From the NCBI GenBank assembly GCA_016721945.1, contig JADKHC010000003.1:186001-250000 (forward strand): DNA of 64,000 nt, given 5' to 3'. The DNA comes from Verrucomicrobiota bacterium. Its GTDB lineage: Bacteria; Verrucomicrobiota; Verrucomicrobiia; Opitutales; Opitutaceae. Numbering within the stretch: position 1 is the stretch's first letter; each line of letters begins with the position of its first letter. Under the pieces are notes generated by a model, which was not told the DNA's origin, ran no database searches, and worked only from the letters and a program-made list of their open reading frames with translations. Below are positions 27,868 through 36,594 of this stretch, piece after piece. The translations under genes and the position numbers were made by a program.

Positions 27868-28165
27868 CAAGTGCCTTGAGCCAAAACCTCCGGTGTGTGC
27901 CGGTGCCCACAACAGCGTGACCGGCCGCAGCCTCGATCGGACGGATGTCGGCCCCTGCCCATTGATTCCCAGAACGCCATACTGCCCGACCTCCACCAGC
28001 CCACCCTCAACGATTCGTCGCGGCGGAGAAACCTCTCGCGCCTCAATCGCCGGGCGCGTTGGACTCTTGCCCCGCTGCATCGGCCGGCGCAACGCTCCGG
28101 CAATGCAAGGTACGTGGCCGAAAATCTGCCGCAAAAGCCGGAATAATCGACCGCGCAGGAAATCC
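27868..28165. other. About 300 bp without a supportable gene
   Basis: Open frames exist on both strands (plus 27893-28204, minus 27691-28221) but neither has a recognisable domain, a good start or a consistent codon pattern. It may be the remnant of a lost gene or a long leader. Confidence 0.4.
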
Positions 28166-28179
28166 TTGATCCGCGTCAA
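28166..28179. promoter_or_regulatory. DNR/FNR-type box with -10, nos operon promoter
   Basis: TTGATCCGCGTCAA is a perfect TTGA-N6-TCAA box. A -10-like hexamer TAGAAA (28202-28207) begins exactly 22 nt after it, the same spacing as at 27213 and 44022. It lies directly in front of the cytochrome gene that opens the nos cluster. Confidence 0.7.
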
Positions 28180-28207
28180 AGCCAAACGGACGCCATTAGG
28201 ATAGAAA

Positions 28208-28732
28208 ATGCTGCTCACCATGAATCCTCATACCTCGGCATCTTCATCCAATTACTCAATATTGCGCTCCTTCGCTGCCATTTCATTGGCCGCTGCACTG
28301 GCGTTTTCCCTGACCGGTTGTGGCTCCAAAGAAGCTGCCGAGCAGGAAGCCAAGCAGGCTCCCTCTCCCTCGGACCTCGCCCAAAACCAGCCCGAGACAC
28401 ACGGCACCGAGGTGAAGTCCGTCGAGCTCACCACCCCGCTCAAGCAGGACTGGGTCACCGCCGGCAAGGGCGTCTACGACATGAAGTGCCTCGCCTGCCA
28501 TAAACTGACCGCTGATAAACTTGTCGGTCCCGGCTGGGCCGGCGTGACGAAGCGCCGCCAGCCCGTCTGGGTCATGAACATGATCCTCAACGTCGACATG
28601 ATGCTCGAAAAAGACCCCGAGGCCCAGAAGCTCCTCGAACTTTGCATGGTCCGCATGCCGAACCAAAATCTAACGCCCGAGGAGGCCCGCAGTGTCCTCG
28701 AATTCATGCGCAGCAACGACGGCGAGAAATAA
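28208..28732 (+). CDS. Monohaem cytochrome c lipoprotein of the nos cluster
   Basis: 174 residues from ATG 28208 with AGGA 6 nt before it (ATG 28220 is an in-frame alternative). A lipoprotein signal ends at LTGC (Cys about 38). The haem site is CLACH (about 94-98), and the likely axial Met lies in CMVRMPNQNL. It is a periplasm-facing, membrane-anchored electron carrier, most likely passing electrons to NosZ in a NosC-like role. NosZ follows 43 bp downstream. Confidence 0.85.
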   Translation: MLLTMNPHTSASSSNYSILRSFAAISLAAALAFSLTGCGSKEAAEQEAKQAPSPSDLAQNQPETHGTEVKSVELTTPLKQDWVTAGKGVYDMKCLACHKLTADKLVGPGWAGVTKRRQPVWVMNMILNVDMMLEKDPEAQKLLELCMVRMPNQNLTPEEARSVLEFMRSNDGEK

Positions 28733-28775
28733 GCCGCAACTTTTGTTCTACAACCAAATCAACCCCTTAATCGAA

Positions 28776-30761
28776 ATGAACAAACGGTTCCTCCTTCTCG
28801 CCGGCCTCGCAGCCATCACCGGTGCCGGCCTCCTCACCGGTTGCAAGCCCAAGCAGCTCATCGCCCCCGTCCAAAGCGGCGTTGCCGAAAAAGTATACGT
28901 CGCCCCCGGCAAGTACGACGAATTCTACAACATCGTCTCCGGCGGCTTCAGCGGCGGCGTTGCCATCTACGGCCTGCCTTCCGGCCGCCTTTTCCGCCAG
29001 ATCCCCGTGTTTGCCCAGCATCCGGAATCTGGATACGGCTACAGCGAGGAGACGAAGCCCATGCTCAACACCTCCTATGGCACGCAGGTCTGGGATGACC
29101 AGCACCACGTCGGCCTCTCCACCACCAACGGCGAGCACGACGGCCGCTGGATCTTCGCCAACTCCAACAACAGCCCCCGCGTCGCCCGCATCAGCCTCGA
29201 AACCTTCCGCACCGAAGAGATCATCGAAATCCCCAACAGCTCCGGCAACCACTCCTCGCCCTTCCTCACGGAAAACACCGAGTACGCTGTCGCTGGCACC
29301 CGGTTCGCCTATCCGCTCGACGACGAGGGCTCCAATCCCGATGTTCCGATCGCCAGCTTCAAGGACACCTTCAAGAGCGTCATCAGCATGGTCGCCGTCG
29401 AGCCCAAGACCGGCCGCCTCAGCATCGGCTTCCAAATTCTCCTCCCCGGCATCGACATCGATCTCGCCCGCGCCGGCAAAAAGAAATCCCACGACTGGAT
29501 TTTCTTCTCCTGCTACAACAGCGAACAGGCCCACACGCTCCTCGAGGTCAATGCCTCCCAGAAGGACAAGGACTTCATCGTCGCGATCAACTGGAAGAAG
29601 TGCGAAGAGTACGTGAAGGCCGGTAAGGGCCGCAAGTCCCGCAACCCCTACGCCCACAACGTCTGGGACGAACATACCCACAGCGCCAAATCCACCATCC
29701 TCAACGAGGTCACGATTCTCGACCCGACCGAACTGAAGGATATCGTCTATTTGATGCCCTGCCCGAAGTCGCCCCACGGCTGCGACACCGACCCGACCGG
29801 CAGCTACATCATCGGCAGCGGCAAACTCGCCGCCATCATCCCTGTGTTCTCCTTTGACAAAATGCTGAAGGCCATCGCCGACAAAAATCACGAAGGCGAA
29901 TTCTGCGGCCTGCCCGTGCTCAAGTACGAGTCCGTCCTCCACGGCGAAGTCAAGAAGCCCGGCCTCGGGCCGTTACACACCGAGTTTGACGGCAAGGGCA
30001 ACGCCTACACTTCCTTCTTCGTCACCTCTGAAATCGTGAAGTGGAACATCGAGACGCTTCAGGTCGTCGATCGCGCGCCTACCTACTACTCGGTCGGCCA
30101 CATGACCGTCCCCGGATCTGCGACCGTCAAGCCCCACGGCAAATACGCCATCGCCTACAACAAGATCACCAAGGACCGCTACCTCCCGACCGGCCCCGAG
30201 CTCACCCAGTCCGCGCAGCTCTACGACATCTCGGGCGACAAGATGAAACTCCTCCTCGACTTCCCGACCGTCGGCGAGCCGCACTACGCCGAGGCCATCC
30301 CCGCCGCGTTGGTGAAACCCAAGTCCAAGAAATTCTACAAAATCGAGGCCAACAACCATCCATACGTCACCAAGAGCGAGAAAGACGCCCGCGTCGTCCG
30401 CGAGGGCAACGTCGTTCACGTCTACATGACCGCGATCCGCTCCCACCTCGCCCCCGACAACATCGAAGGCGTCAAGATCGGCGACGAAGTTTACTTCCAC
30501 GTCACCAACCTCGAACAAGACTGGGACGTCCCGCACGGCTTCGCCGTCAAGGGTTCTGGCAACGCCGAACTTCTCATCATGCCCGGCGAAACCGCCACGC
30601 TGAAATACGTGCCCGGCCGCGTCGGCATCGCTCCGTTCTACTGCACGGATTTCTGCTCCGCGCTCCACCAGGAAATGCAGGGCTACCTCCGCGTCTCGCC
30701 TGCTGGCTCCGATGTCCCGTTGAAGTTCGGCATCGGCGAAACGGCTCCTACCGCCAAATAA
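28776..30761 (+). CDS. nosZ: Nitrous oxide reductase, clade II NosZ
   Basis: 661 residues from ATG 28776. The leader is Sec-type with a lipobox-like LLTGC rather than the Tat signal of clade I. The seven-bladed propeller carries CuZ ligands in WDDQHHVGLS (about 105-114) and HNVWDEHTHS. The C-terminal cupredoxin has the complete CuA site CTDFCSALHQEM (Cys about 623 and 627, His 631, Met 634). It reduces N2O to N2 in the periplasm. The presence of NosB and absence of NosR agree with clade II. A short extension back to 28692 overlaps the cytochrome gene and is not used. Confidence 0.97.
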   Translation: MNKRFLLLAGLAAITGAGLLTGCKPKQLIAPVQSGVAEKVYVAPGKYDEFYNIVSGGFSGGVAIYGLPSGRLFRQIPVFAQHPESGYGYSEETKPMLNTSYGTQVWDDQHHVGLSTTNGEHDGRWIFANSNNSPRVARISLETFRTEEIIEIPNSSGNHSSPFLTENTEYAVAGTRFAYPLDDEGSNPDVPIASFKDTFKSVISMVAVEPKTGRLSIGFQILLPGIDIDLARAGKKKSHDWIFFSCYNSEQAHTLLEVNASQKDKDFIVAINWKKCEEYVKAGKGRKSRNPYAHNVWDEHTHSAKSTILNEVTILDPTELKDIVYLMPCPKSPHGCDTDPTGSYIIGSGKLAAIIPVFSFDKMLKAIADKNHEGEFCGLPVLKYESVLHGEVKKPGLGPLHTEFDGKGNAYTSFFVTSEIVKWNIETLQVVDRAPTYYSVGHMTVPGSATVKPHGKYAIAYNKITKDRYLPTGPELTQSAQLYDISGDKMKLLLDFPTVGEPHYAEAIPAALVKPKSKKFYKIEANNHPYVTKSEKDARVVREGNVVHVYMTAIRSHLAPDNIEGVKIGDEVYFHVTNLEQDWDVPHGFAVKGSGNAELLIMPGETATLKYVPGRVGIAPFYCTDFCSALHQEMQGYLRVSPAGSDVPLKFGIGETAPTAK

Positions 30762-30850
30762 TATCCGCCCGACGATTTCCTCCTTCCCTGTGACGCTGCG
30801 CGCCATGCGCAGCCGCAGGGGAGGGGATTTCGTCGCATCCCCATCGCCCC

Positions 30851-31438
30851 ATGCAACCCCTCCGTCTCTCTACGCGCCTCTTGCTCGCACTCGCGACACT
30901 CTCGCTCGTTGCCACATATTTCCTGCCCCTGTGGGAAATCCAGCTCTGGGCGCCGCAGTATCCGGAGGGGCTCAACATGAAGATGTGGCTCAACCGCATC
31001 ACCGGCGATTGCGACATCATCAACGGCGTCAATCACTACATCGGCATGAAGACGATCAAGGCCGAGATGTTCCCCGAGTTTAAGTACATGGTTTACCTCG
31101 TCGGCGTCATTATCGCGATCGGCTTCCTCCCCGTCGTCCTTGGCCGCCGTCGCTGGCTCATGGTGTTCGTCGCCACCCTCATTCTCGCCGCCGTCGCCGG
31201 CATGGGCGACTACTGGCGCTGGAGCCAGGACTACGGCACCAACCTCAGCCCCAAGGCCGCCATCAGTATCCCCGGCATGAGCTACTCGCCGCCTATCATC
31301 GGCTACAAAAGCATTCTCAACTTCGTCGCGTACTCCGGCCCCGACCGCGGCGGTTGGATCTTTATCGTGGTTGGAGTCGTCGCCGTCGGCCTGCTCACCA
31401 CGGAAATCTGGCTCGACCGCCGCCAGCTGAAAAAATGA
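30851..31438 (+). CDS. nosB: NosB integral membrane protein
   Basis: 195 residues with four or five membrane segments. An extracytoplasmic loop with WEIQLWAPQYPEGLNMKMWL and NGVNHYIGMKTIK is characteristic of NosB, the membrane protein specific to clade II nos clusters. It is thought to take part in electron transfer or maturation for NosZ. Its stop overlaps the nosL start (ATGA). Confidence 0.85.
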   Translation: MQPLRLSTRLLLALATLSLVATYFLPLWEIQLWAPQYPEGLNMKMWLNRITGDCDIINGVNHYIGMKTIKAEMFPEFKYMVYLVGVIIAIGFLPVVLGRRRWLMVFVATLILAAVAGMGDYWRWSQDYGTNLSPKAAISIPGMSYSPPIIGYKSILNFVAYSGPDRGGWIFIVVGVVAVGLLTTEIWLDRRQLKK

Positions 31439-31941
31439 AACGCTCCCGCAAATTTTCCCCGGCCACGCTCGCACTCGCTGCTCTCGTCGCCCTCGCCGGT
31501 TGCGGCGATACGCAGCCTAAGGCTATCAACTACGGCCGCGACGAATGCGCCGAGTGCAAGATGACCCTCGTCAACCAACGCTACGGCGCCGAGCTCATTT
31601 CCGCCAAAGGCAAGGTCTTCAAATTCGACGACCTCAACTGCCTCCTCGCTTTCGAAAAAAAGAACGCCGCCGGCCCCGCGCCGCAAGCCTACGTCGTCGA
31701 CTGTAATCGCCCAAACCAGTTTCTATCCTCCGATCAGGCCATTCTTCTTCAACACGACGGACTGCGCACCCCGATGGGCAGCCGCTTCGCCGCCTTCGCC
31801 AGCGAAACCGAACTCGAAACCGCCCGCACCCAGCTCGGCGGTGCCGGCAAGACGCTCCGCTGGCCCGACCTACTGCGTCCCCCGTCCGCCGAAAAAACCG
31901 CCGCCTGCACCACCTGTTGCAGCGCTGAAAAAAAGCCCTGA
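31435..31941 (+). CDS. nosL: NosL copper-binding lipoprotein
   Basis: 168 residues from ATG 31435. A lipoprotein signal ends at ALAGC, followed by the copper motif DECAECKMTLVNQRYGAEL and FKFDDLNCLLAFE. A Cys-rich tail (ACTTCCSAEKKP) is an additional possible metal site. NosL delivers Cu(I) to the NosZ CuZ site together with NosDFY. Start and stop both overlap neighbours (ATGA with nosB, TGATG with nosD). Confidence 0.9.
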   Translation: MKRSRKFSPATLALAALVALAGCGDTQPKAINYGRDECAECKMTLVNQRYGAELISAKGKVFKFDDLNCLLAFEKKNAAGPAPQAYVVDCNRPNQFLSSDQAILLQHDGLRTPMGSRFAAFASETELETARTQLGGAGKTLRWPDLLRPPSAEKTAACTTCCSAEKKP

Positions 31942-33176
31942 TGTGCCGCCTGTTCCAACATGTGCTCCTCTGCCTCGCGCCGGTCGCGCTGACGGCGGCG
32001 GATTTGCATGTTGGCTCTGGCCAGACGTTCGGCACCGTGCGCGCCGCGCTCGCCGCCGCCACCGCGGGTGACACCGTCATCGTCCACGCCGGCGTTTACC
32101 GCGAGGGCAGTCTCGTGGTGGATAAATCCGTCACACTCACTGGCCTCGACCGCCCGCATCTCGACGGCGAGGGCCGCCACGAAGTCCTCACCATCGCCGC
32201 ACCGCACGTCACCGTGCGCGGCTTTGACATCGCGCACAGCGGCAATGGCACGCTCACCGACGTCGCCGGTATCAAAATCGCGAATACGCACCACGCTGTC
32301 ATCGAGCGAAACCGCGTCGAAGATTGCAGCTTCGGTATCTACCTTTCGAAGAGCCACGACAGCGTCATCCGCCACAACGAGGTTCGCGGCTCGCAGACCC
32401 GCGCCGAATCCAACGGCAACGGCATCCATGCCTGGTCCTGCGAGCGCATTGAGATATCCGACAACCGCGTCGTCACTCACCGCGACGGCATCTACCTCGA
32501 ATTCGCGACCGACTCAGCCACCACCCGCAACACCGTCGAGGACAACCTCCGCTACGGCCTGCACTTCATGTTTTCTCACCGCAACCGCTATCGCGAAAAC
32601 ACCTTCCTCCGCAACGGCGCCGGCGTCGCCGTCATGTATTCCCGCGAGGTTCACATGGAGTCCAACCACTTCGCCCACAGCTGGGGTGCCGCCGCGTACG
32701 GGCTTTTGCTGAAGGACATGTCCGACAGCCGCATCGTCGGAAACACCTTCGATCACAACTCCACCGCCGTCACCATGCAGAACTCCAACCGCATGGTTTT
32801 CGAGCGAAACGAATTTCGCGCCAACGGCTGGGCGCTCCAGGTCCAGTCCAGCTGCAACGACAACGCCTTTACCGGTAATAACTTTCTCGGCAACTCCTTC
32901 GACCTCGCCACCAACGGCCAACTCGAGCTCAACCGCTTCGAGGGCAATTACTGGGACAAAGCCGAGTCCTACGATCTCAACCGCGACGGTGTCGCCGACA
33001 CGCCGTACCGCCCCGTCAGCCTCTTCGCCATGCTCGTCGAACGCATGCCGTCCTCGCTCCTCCTGCTCCGCAGCCCGCTCGTGCATTTCCTCGATCGCGC
33101 TGAACGCATCATTCCCTCGCTCACGCCCGACCGCCTCATCGATCTCAAACCCGCCATGCGCCCCCTTTCACTCTGA
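31941..33176 (+). CDS. nosD: NosD periplasmic maturation protein
   Basis: 411 residues: a Sec signal (about 1-19) then a right-handed parallel beta-helix made of repeats such as DSVIRHNEVRGS, DSRIVGNTFDHNS and RMVFERNEFRANG. It ends with the family block NRFEGNYWDKAESYDLNRDG. NosD takes copper from NosL and works with the NosFY ABC transporter in CuZ assembly. Confidence 0.93.
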   Translation: MCRLFQHVLLCLAPVALTAADLHVGSGQTFGTVRAALAAATAGDTVIVHAGVYREGSLVVDKSVTLTGLDRPHLDGEGRHEVLTIAAPHVTVRGFDIAHSGNGTLTDVAGIKIANTHHAVIERNRVEDCSFGIYLSKSHDSVIRHNEVRGSQTRAESNGNGIHAWSCERIEISDNRVVTHRDGIYLEFATDSATTRNTVEDNLRYGLHFMFSHRNRYRENTFLRNGAGVAVMYSREVHMESNHFAHSWGAAAYGLLLKDMSDSRIVGNTFDHNSTAVTMQNSNRMVFERNEFRANGWALQVQSSCNDNAFTGNNFLGNSFDLATNGQLELNRFEGNYWDKAESYDLNRDGVADTPYRPVSLFAMLVERMPSSLLLLRSPLVHFLDRAERIIPSLTPDRLIDLKPAMRPLSL

Positions 33177-33178
33177 CC

Positions 33179-33745
33179 ATGAAAACATCCCAACTCCTCC
33201 TCGTCTCGCTCGCCTTGGTCCTTGGCGCTTGTTCCCGCCAGGAAACCGCTCCCGCCGCCTCCGCTGATTCGTCCGCCGCCGCGCCCGATGGCGGTGGCCA
33301 GTCCGCCGTCGCCGACGACGATTCCCAGAAGGACATCGTCAAGGTCGCCGTCGGCAGCAAAGACCACACCACGCTCGTCGTCGCCGTCAAAGCCGCCGAG
33401 CTCGTCGACGTGCTCGCCAACACCGGCCCGTTCACCGTTTTCGCCCCCACCAACGCCGCCTTTGACAAACTCCCCGCCGGCACCGTCGCCGAACTGGTGA
33501 AACCCGCCAAGAAGGAAGACCTTCGCAATATCCTCCAGTACCACGTCGCCGTTGCCGTCTACAAACCTGAGATGCTCAAGGACGGGCAGACCCTCAATAT
33601 GGCCAACGGCGACAACGTCAAAATCTCCGTCAAGGACGGCAAGATCGTGCTCAACGGCACCGCCACCGTCGTCGGCTCCGTGCCCGCTTCCAACGGCATC
33701 ATCCACGTAATCGACACCGTGCTCTTGCCCCCGCCCGCAAAGTAA
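33179..33745 (+). CDS. Fasciclin-domain lipoprotein in the nos operon
   Basis: 188 residues. A lipoprotein signal (LVLGAC) and an Ala/Ser/Pro-rich linker precede one FAS1 domain with the motifs GPFTVFAPTNAAFDKLP and ILQYHVAV, ending GIIHVIDTVLLPP. It lies 2 bp after nosD and 29 bp before nosF, so it is part of the operon. FAS1 genes sit inside some clade II nos clusters; their role is not established. Confidence 0.85.
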   Translation: MKTSQLLLVSLALVLGACSRQETAPAASADSSAAAPDGGGQSAVADDDSQKDIVKVAVGSKDHTTLVVAVKAAELVDVLANTGPFTVFAPTNAAFDKLPAGTVAELVKPAKKEDLRNILQYHVAVAVYKPEMLKDGQTLNMANGDNVKISVKDGKIVLNGTATVVGSVPASNGIIHVIDTVLLPPPAK

Positions 33746-33774
33746 CTTGCTTCACGGCGTCCCACGCCTCCCGC

Positions 33775-34533
33775 ATGCTCGACGCCAAAAACCTCAGCAA
33801 ATCCTACGGCCGCCTTCGCGCCCTCGACGCCCTGACCGTAACCTTACGCCAGGGCCAGGCCGTCGCCCTCATCGGGCCCAACGGCGCGGGCAAAACCACC
33901 TTCATCAAGTGCGTGCTCGGCCTCGTCCGACCTGACGCCGGCGAACTCACCCTCGACGGCGCCAGCCTCCTCGGCGATCCCGCCCTCCGCCGTCGCATCG
34001 GCTACATGCCGCAGATCGGCCGTTTCCCCGACCACCTGCGCGTCGGCCAGCTCTTCGAACTGATGCGCGAGATCCGTCGCGGCACCCACGACCGCACCGA
34101 CGAGGATCTCATCAAATCCTTCCAGATCGACCGCATCGCCCATCAAACCGCGCGAACCCTATCCGGCGGAACCCGCCAAAAAGTCAGCGCCTGCCTCGCG
34201 TTCCTTTTCGACCCCGACGTCCTCGTCCTTGACGAGCCCACCGCCGGCCTCGACCCCGTCTCCGTCGAAATCCTCAAGGAAAAAGTCCGCGCCGAAATCG
34301 CCCGCGGCAAACTCATCCTGCTCACGTCTCACATTCTCAGCGATCTCGACGAAATCGCCACTGACGTCCTCTACCTCATCGACGGAAAAGCCCAATTTTA
34401 CCGCCCCATCGGCGAACTCAAATCCGCCTCCGGCGAAACCCGCCTCGGCCGCATCGTTGCCGAGCTCATGCGCGCCTCCGCCAATGCCGCCCGCGCCACC
34501 GAAACCGGTAGCCAGGAGGAAACCGCCCCATGA
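33775..34533 (+). CDS. nosF: NosF ABC transporter ATPase
   Basis: 252 residues with Walker A GPNGAGKTT, signature TLSGGTRQKV, Walker B VLVLDEPTAGLDP and the switch His in LLTSHILSDLD. It energises NosY and, with NosD, supplies a component for NosZ copper-site assembly. It overlaps nosY (ATGA). Confidence 0.93.
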   Translation: MLDAKNLSKSYGRLRALDALTVTLRQGQAVALIGPNGAGKTTFIKCVLGLVRPDAGELTLDGASLLGDPALRRRIGYMPQIGRFPDHLRVGQLFELMREIRRGTHDRTDEDLIKSFQIDRIAHQTARTLSGGTRQKVSACLAFLFDPDVLVLDEPTAGLDPVSVEILKEKVRAEIARGKLILLTSHILSDLDEIATDVLYLIDGKAQFYRPIGELKSASGETRLGRIVAELMRASANAARATETGSQEETAP

Positions 34534-35300
34534 TGTGGCGCATCGTCAAATACGTCTGCCGCGACCTCTTCCGAGGAAAGATCGTTCTCGGCTACGCCGC
34601 CTTTCTGCTGCTCGCGTCGTTCGGACTTTTCAACCTCGGCGGCGAACCGACCAAAGGACTCATCGGCCTGCTCAGCCTGCTGCTCTTCGTCGTGCCGCTC
34701 GTCAGTCTCGTTTTCGCCACGGCTCATTTCTACAATTCCTACGAATTTATCGAACTGCTCGCCGCCCAGCCGCTCCGCCGCAACACGATCCTCCTTGGTC
34801 AGATCGTCGGCGTGTCGCTCGCGCTCTCCGCTGCGCTCCTCGTCGGCGCCGGCCTGCCCATCGTTCTCTACGCCGCGAACCTCACCGGCCTCACGCTGCT
34901 GGTTGTCGCGCTCGTGCTCACGTTTGTTTTCACCGCGTTCGCGTTTCTCGGAGCCGTCATCGCCCGCGACAAAGCCCGCGGCATCGGTTTTGCCCTTTTG
35001 GTCTGGTTCTACTTCGCGCTGCTCCACAACGGCCTGACGCTCTACGTGCTCTTTCTCCTCGAAGATTACCCGCTCGAAGGCATCAGCCTCACGCTGCTCG
35101 CGCTCAACCCCATCGACCTCGCGCGCCTGCTCGTGCTGCTCCAGCTCGATGTCTCCGCGCTCATGGGCTACACCGGCGCGATGATGCAAAACCTCCTTGG
35201 CACCGCGACTGGTATCGCCTTTGCCACCGGAGTGCTCGCGCTGTGGATCGCCGCACCGCTCGCCACAGCGCTCTGGATCTTCCGTCGCAAAGACCTCTGA
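34530..35300 (+). CDS. nosY: NosY ABC transporter permease
   Basis: 256 residues with six hydrophobic helices, including AAFLLLASFGLFNLG, LLLFVVPLVSLVFATAHFYN and the C-terminal VLALWIAAPLATALWIF. The loop SYEFIELLAAQPLRR is typical of NosY. It is the membrane partner of NosF and the last recognisable gene of the nos cluster. Confidence 0.9.
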   Translation: MMWRIVKYVCRDLFRGKIVLGYAAFLLLASFGLFNLGGEPTKGLIGLLSLLLFVVPLVSLVFATAHFYNSYEFIELLAAQPLRRNTILLGQIVGVSLALSAALLVGAGLPIVLYAANLTGLTLLVVALVLTFVFTAFAFLGAVIARDKARGIGFALLVWFYFALLHNGLTLYVLFLLEDYPLEGISLTLLALNPIDLARLLVLLQLDVSALMGYTGAMMQNLLGTATGIAFATGVLALWIAAPLATALWIFRRKDL

Positions 35301-35415
35301 GTAAAATTACACGCCGCGACGGCCTCGGCATAAGCTGGTGTATTGAAAGGCATTCGTTCAGCTGATGATCCGTTTTCGTTCAAAGTCGTTCCTTCATTCA
35401 ACTATATCCTCACCC

Positions 35416-36536
35416 ATGATCTCGCTCCCTGTTGGTCGCTTTCTCACCCGCAGTCTGAAAATTTCAAGCATCGCTCTGTCGCTGCTCCTCGGCGTCACAG
35501 CCTCGGCAAAGAAGCCGGAACCCGCGGCGGCTGCGAGCACGGGACCGGCCGCTTTCACCGATAGCTCGGCCGCCGGTTTGGTCGGCACCAAACGCGTCGC
35601 CATCACCAACGTGATGATTTCATTTCAGGCATCGACCGGTGCCCAAACGTCGACCAACGGCATGCTGGCTCACAAGAGCGACACGTCTTCCGTGCTGCAA
35701 ATGCCAGATATGGACACCGCGCTGCTCGCCGCGATCACCGATGCCGCCTACGCGCAGTTGAAGACCGATCTGGCGGCCAGCGGCTTTGAAGTTCTCCCCG
35801 AGGCCACCGTGGTCGCCAGTCCCTCTTACCAGAAAATTATAAAACTAGCCGGTATCGCCAATTTCTCGAAATTTGCGAATCGCGAGGGCGACATCATGCT
35901 CGTTGGCGCGACGGGCTTGCATCCCTATTTCCCCTACGTCGCGGAAGGTGGCGGGTTCAATTACCCCTCGACCACTCGGTACATCAAGGGCTGGGTTTCG
36001 AGCATGAGTGTGGCGAGTTCCACCGAAGGCGGACCGTCCGCTACGTCGATTAAATCCACCTACGAGTTGCCTGGCTTGGAAATCGCACTCGCGAAAGAGT
36101 TGAACGCCCACGTCGTGAAGGCCACCTACGTCGTGACGCTCGGTTCGACCAAGGCCGCCGTGAGTGGGCGTTTTTCCCACCACAACACCCACACGGGCGA
36201 GGCTTTTGCTCAGGTGAGTCTCAAGGCCGGGCAATCGCGGATCGCGTTTCGCACCGCCGCAGGAAAAGCCAAGGGCCAGTCGGTCTCCGTCTCCAAGCCG
36301 CTTCCGGCCAGGACGGCGATGTCGTTGTGACGCTGGCAGAGCCGCTTTTTGGTGGTTCGGCATTTTTCAACGTGCAATCGGCCACCAAGGGCAAAGGCGC
36401 GTTCGGGCTCGGCGGCGGTGCCGACAAAAAAATCATCTTCACCGTCTCGATCACCAATCCGGACGCCTACCGCGAGGAAGTCACCGGCCTGATCAAGGAA
36501 GCGCAGACCAACCTGCTGACGCTGGTGAAACAGTAA
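35416..36536 (+). CDS. Secreted protein of unknown function, interrupted by a frameshift near 36300
   Basis: The probable start is ATG 35416 (MISLPVGRFLTRSLKIS), giving a signal peptide that ends near TASAKKPE. An upstream frame to 35365 adds 17 residues. The body is a Gly/Ser/Thr-rich, beta-type domain with LVGTKRVAITNVMISFQAST and a YIKGWVSSMS block. At about 36297 the frame shifts by one base (KP then SGQDGDVVVTLAEPLFGG) and continues to TAA 36536 with a Gly-rich strand and NPDAYREEVTGLIKEAQTNL. The restored protein is about 373 residues. Its neighbour at 36595 is also secreted and unknown. Confidence 0.65.
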
Positions 36537-36594
36537 TCGCCGCCGATTCACGCTGCGACCGACCAAGCAAGATTCGACTCAAAACTCCGCCTTT

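Noticed and set aside
27691..28221. Minus-strand frame across the gap before the nos cytochrome
   Set aside because: It overlaps the DUF2249 gene and a DNR-type promoter, and shows no recognisable domain.
28767..29942. 391-codon minus-strand frame opposite nosZ
   Set aside because: It is antisense to an unmistakable NosZ and has low-complexity Gly/Val/Asp composition, typical of GC-rich shadow frames.
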